Source: Erythrobacter sp. JK5 (lineage in GTDB: Bacteria > Pseudomonadota > Alphaproteobacteria > Sphingomonadales > Sphingomonadaceae). From it: DNA of 64,000 nt. The DNA is taken from assembly GCF_018205975.1 (NCBI RefSeq), contig NZ_CP073577.1:2294001-2358000 (forward strand). The letters run 5' to 3'. Position 1 is the first letter of the stretch; every line of letters starts with the position of its first letter. The translations under genes and the position numbers were made by a program. Below, piece after piece: positions 63,596 through 64,000 of this stretch. Under the pieces are notes generated by a model. The model did no database searches and had not been told where the DNA came from. It saw only the letters and a list, made by a program, of their open reading frames with translations.

Positions 63596-64000
63596 GTGAA
63601 CGCCCCCGACTTTACCTCTGCCCAGATGCTCGATCGCAGCGAATTGCGCCGCGCCTTCCGCGCCGAGGAGGAGGCCTGCATCGCCGAGCGGCTCGAACAG
63701 GCACGCCCGGCGGCCAAGGTGCACGACCGCGCGGCGGCACTGGCGATCGAGCTGATCGAGGGCGCACGCGCGAAGAAAGCGAGCGGGATCGACGCGTTCC
63801 TGCAGCAATTCGGGCTCGACACCGAAGAAGGCATCGCGCTGATGTGCCTTGCCGAAGCGCTGCTGCGCGTGCCCGATGCCGACACCGCCGACGCGCTGAT
63901 CAAGGACAAGATCGAACCGATCGACTGGGGCGAGCACCTCGGCGAAAGCGCCTCGACCTTCGTCAACGCCGCGACCTTCTCGTTGATGCTGACCGGCGAA
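63596..64000 (+). CDS. putA: Start of proline dehydrogenase/L-glutamate-gamma-semialdehyde dehydrogenase (PutA), cut by window edge
   Basis: First 135 codons of a PutA-like protein, continuing past position 64000. EGIALMCLAEALLRVPDADTADALIKDKI (as EGIALMCLAEALLRVPDA and ADALIKDKI) is the helical proline-dehydrogenase start of the family. PutA oxidises proline to glutamate. GTG 63596 is the best start by context; an ATG 30 bp later is possible. Probably marks the end of the accessory island, since its role is general metabolism. Confidence 0.85.
   Translation, partial: MNAPDFTSAQMLDRSELRRAFRAEEEACIAERLEQARPAAKVHDRAAALAIELIEGARAKKASGIDAFLQQFGLDTEEGIALMCLAEALLRVPDADTADALIKDKIEPIDWGEHLGESASTFVNAATFSLMLTGE

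Noticed and set aside
63403..63966. Minus-strand open frame opposite the last gene
   Set aside because: Low-complexity Ser/Arg-rich reading; the plus strand encodes the PutA-like N-terminus.

Overview
The window is GC-rich, gene-dense DNA from an alphaproteobacterium, most likely of the Sphingomonadales (Sphingomonadaceae/Erythrobacteraceae). The signs are three TonB-dependent receptors, a DUF6356 protein, a REDY/HapK-like protein and long runs of genes with ATGA, GTGA or TGATG start-stop overlaps. No tRNA, rRNA, CRISPR array, insertion sequence or phage gene is visible. No stretch longer than 300 bases lacks a gene; the intergenic spaces are short and mostly divergent promoters. The two ends are cut: a TonB receptor without its C-terminus on the left, and an apparent putA start on the right.

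The whole window reads as one accessory catabolic island. Region A (1-10479) has a minus-strand operon (Asp/Glu-racemase-like protein, two SnoaL-like proteins, TonB receptor), a divergent FadR/FCD-type GntR regulator, a type III CoA-transferase, and a divergent operon of HMG-CoA-lyase-like protein, hydantoinase A and hydantoinase B. The palindrome TTGTATACAA lies in both divergent promoters. Region B (10485-63398) is dominated by another palindrome, TTGTCCGGACAA, found nine times and in every divergent promoter of this region. A HutC/UTRA-type GntR gene at 23022 is the natural candidate regulator and has a copy beside its own start.

Region B holds: a secreted protein facing a secreted protein, quinone reductase, lipoprotein and AhpD-like operon (10485-13996); a ten-gene minus operon of two MmgE/PrpD proteins, CoA ligase, amidase, HapK-like, SDR, PuuE-like deacetylase (frameshifted), crotonase, VOC and YCII proteins (14007-22992); a minus operon of CitE lyase, MaoC hydratase, acyl-CoA dehydrogenase and two CoA-transferases (23801-28670) facing DUF1838 and a Tat-exported FAD oxidase; two more TonB receptors; an eight-gene plus operon of receptor, VOC, serine hydrolase (frameshifted), MFS, FAD oxidase, nitrilase-like, unknown and FAD monooxygenase (34747-45424); a minus operon of isochorismatase, two deacetylase-fold proteins, ALDH, lipocalin-like, DUF1330, methyltransferase, small partner and reductase (45427-52777); a plus operon of alpha/beta hydrolase, lipocalin-like, LeuC/LeuD-like hydratase, HMGL-like lyase, CoA-transferase and VOC lipoprotein (52861-59411); and a minus operon of methyltransferase, small partner, membrane protein, DUF1330, YeiH and DUF6356 (59416-63398).

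A coherent reading, which is inference, is uptake of a large or scarce compound by TonB receptors, modification outside the cytoplasm by several exported enzymes, opening of C-N bonds (hydantoinase, amidase, isochorismatase, PuuE/cyclic-imide-hydrolase-like proteins), then degradation of substituted dicarboxylic acids by hydratases, CoA-transferases and three acyl-CoA lyases to central metabolites. The substrate cannot be read from the sequence. Several enzymes lack the usual catalytic residues (racemase-like, nitrilase-like, crotonase), so some steps may be unusual chemistry.
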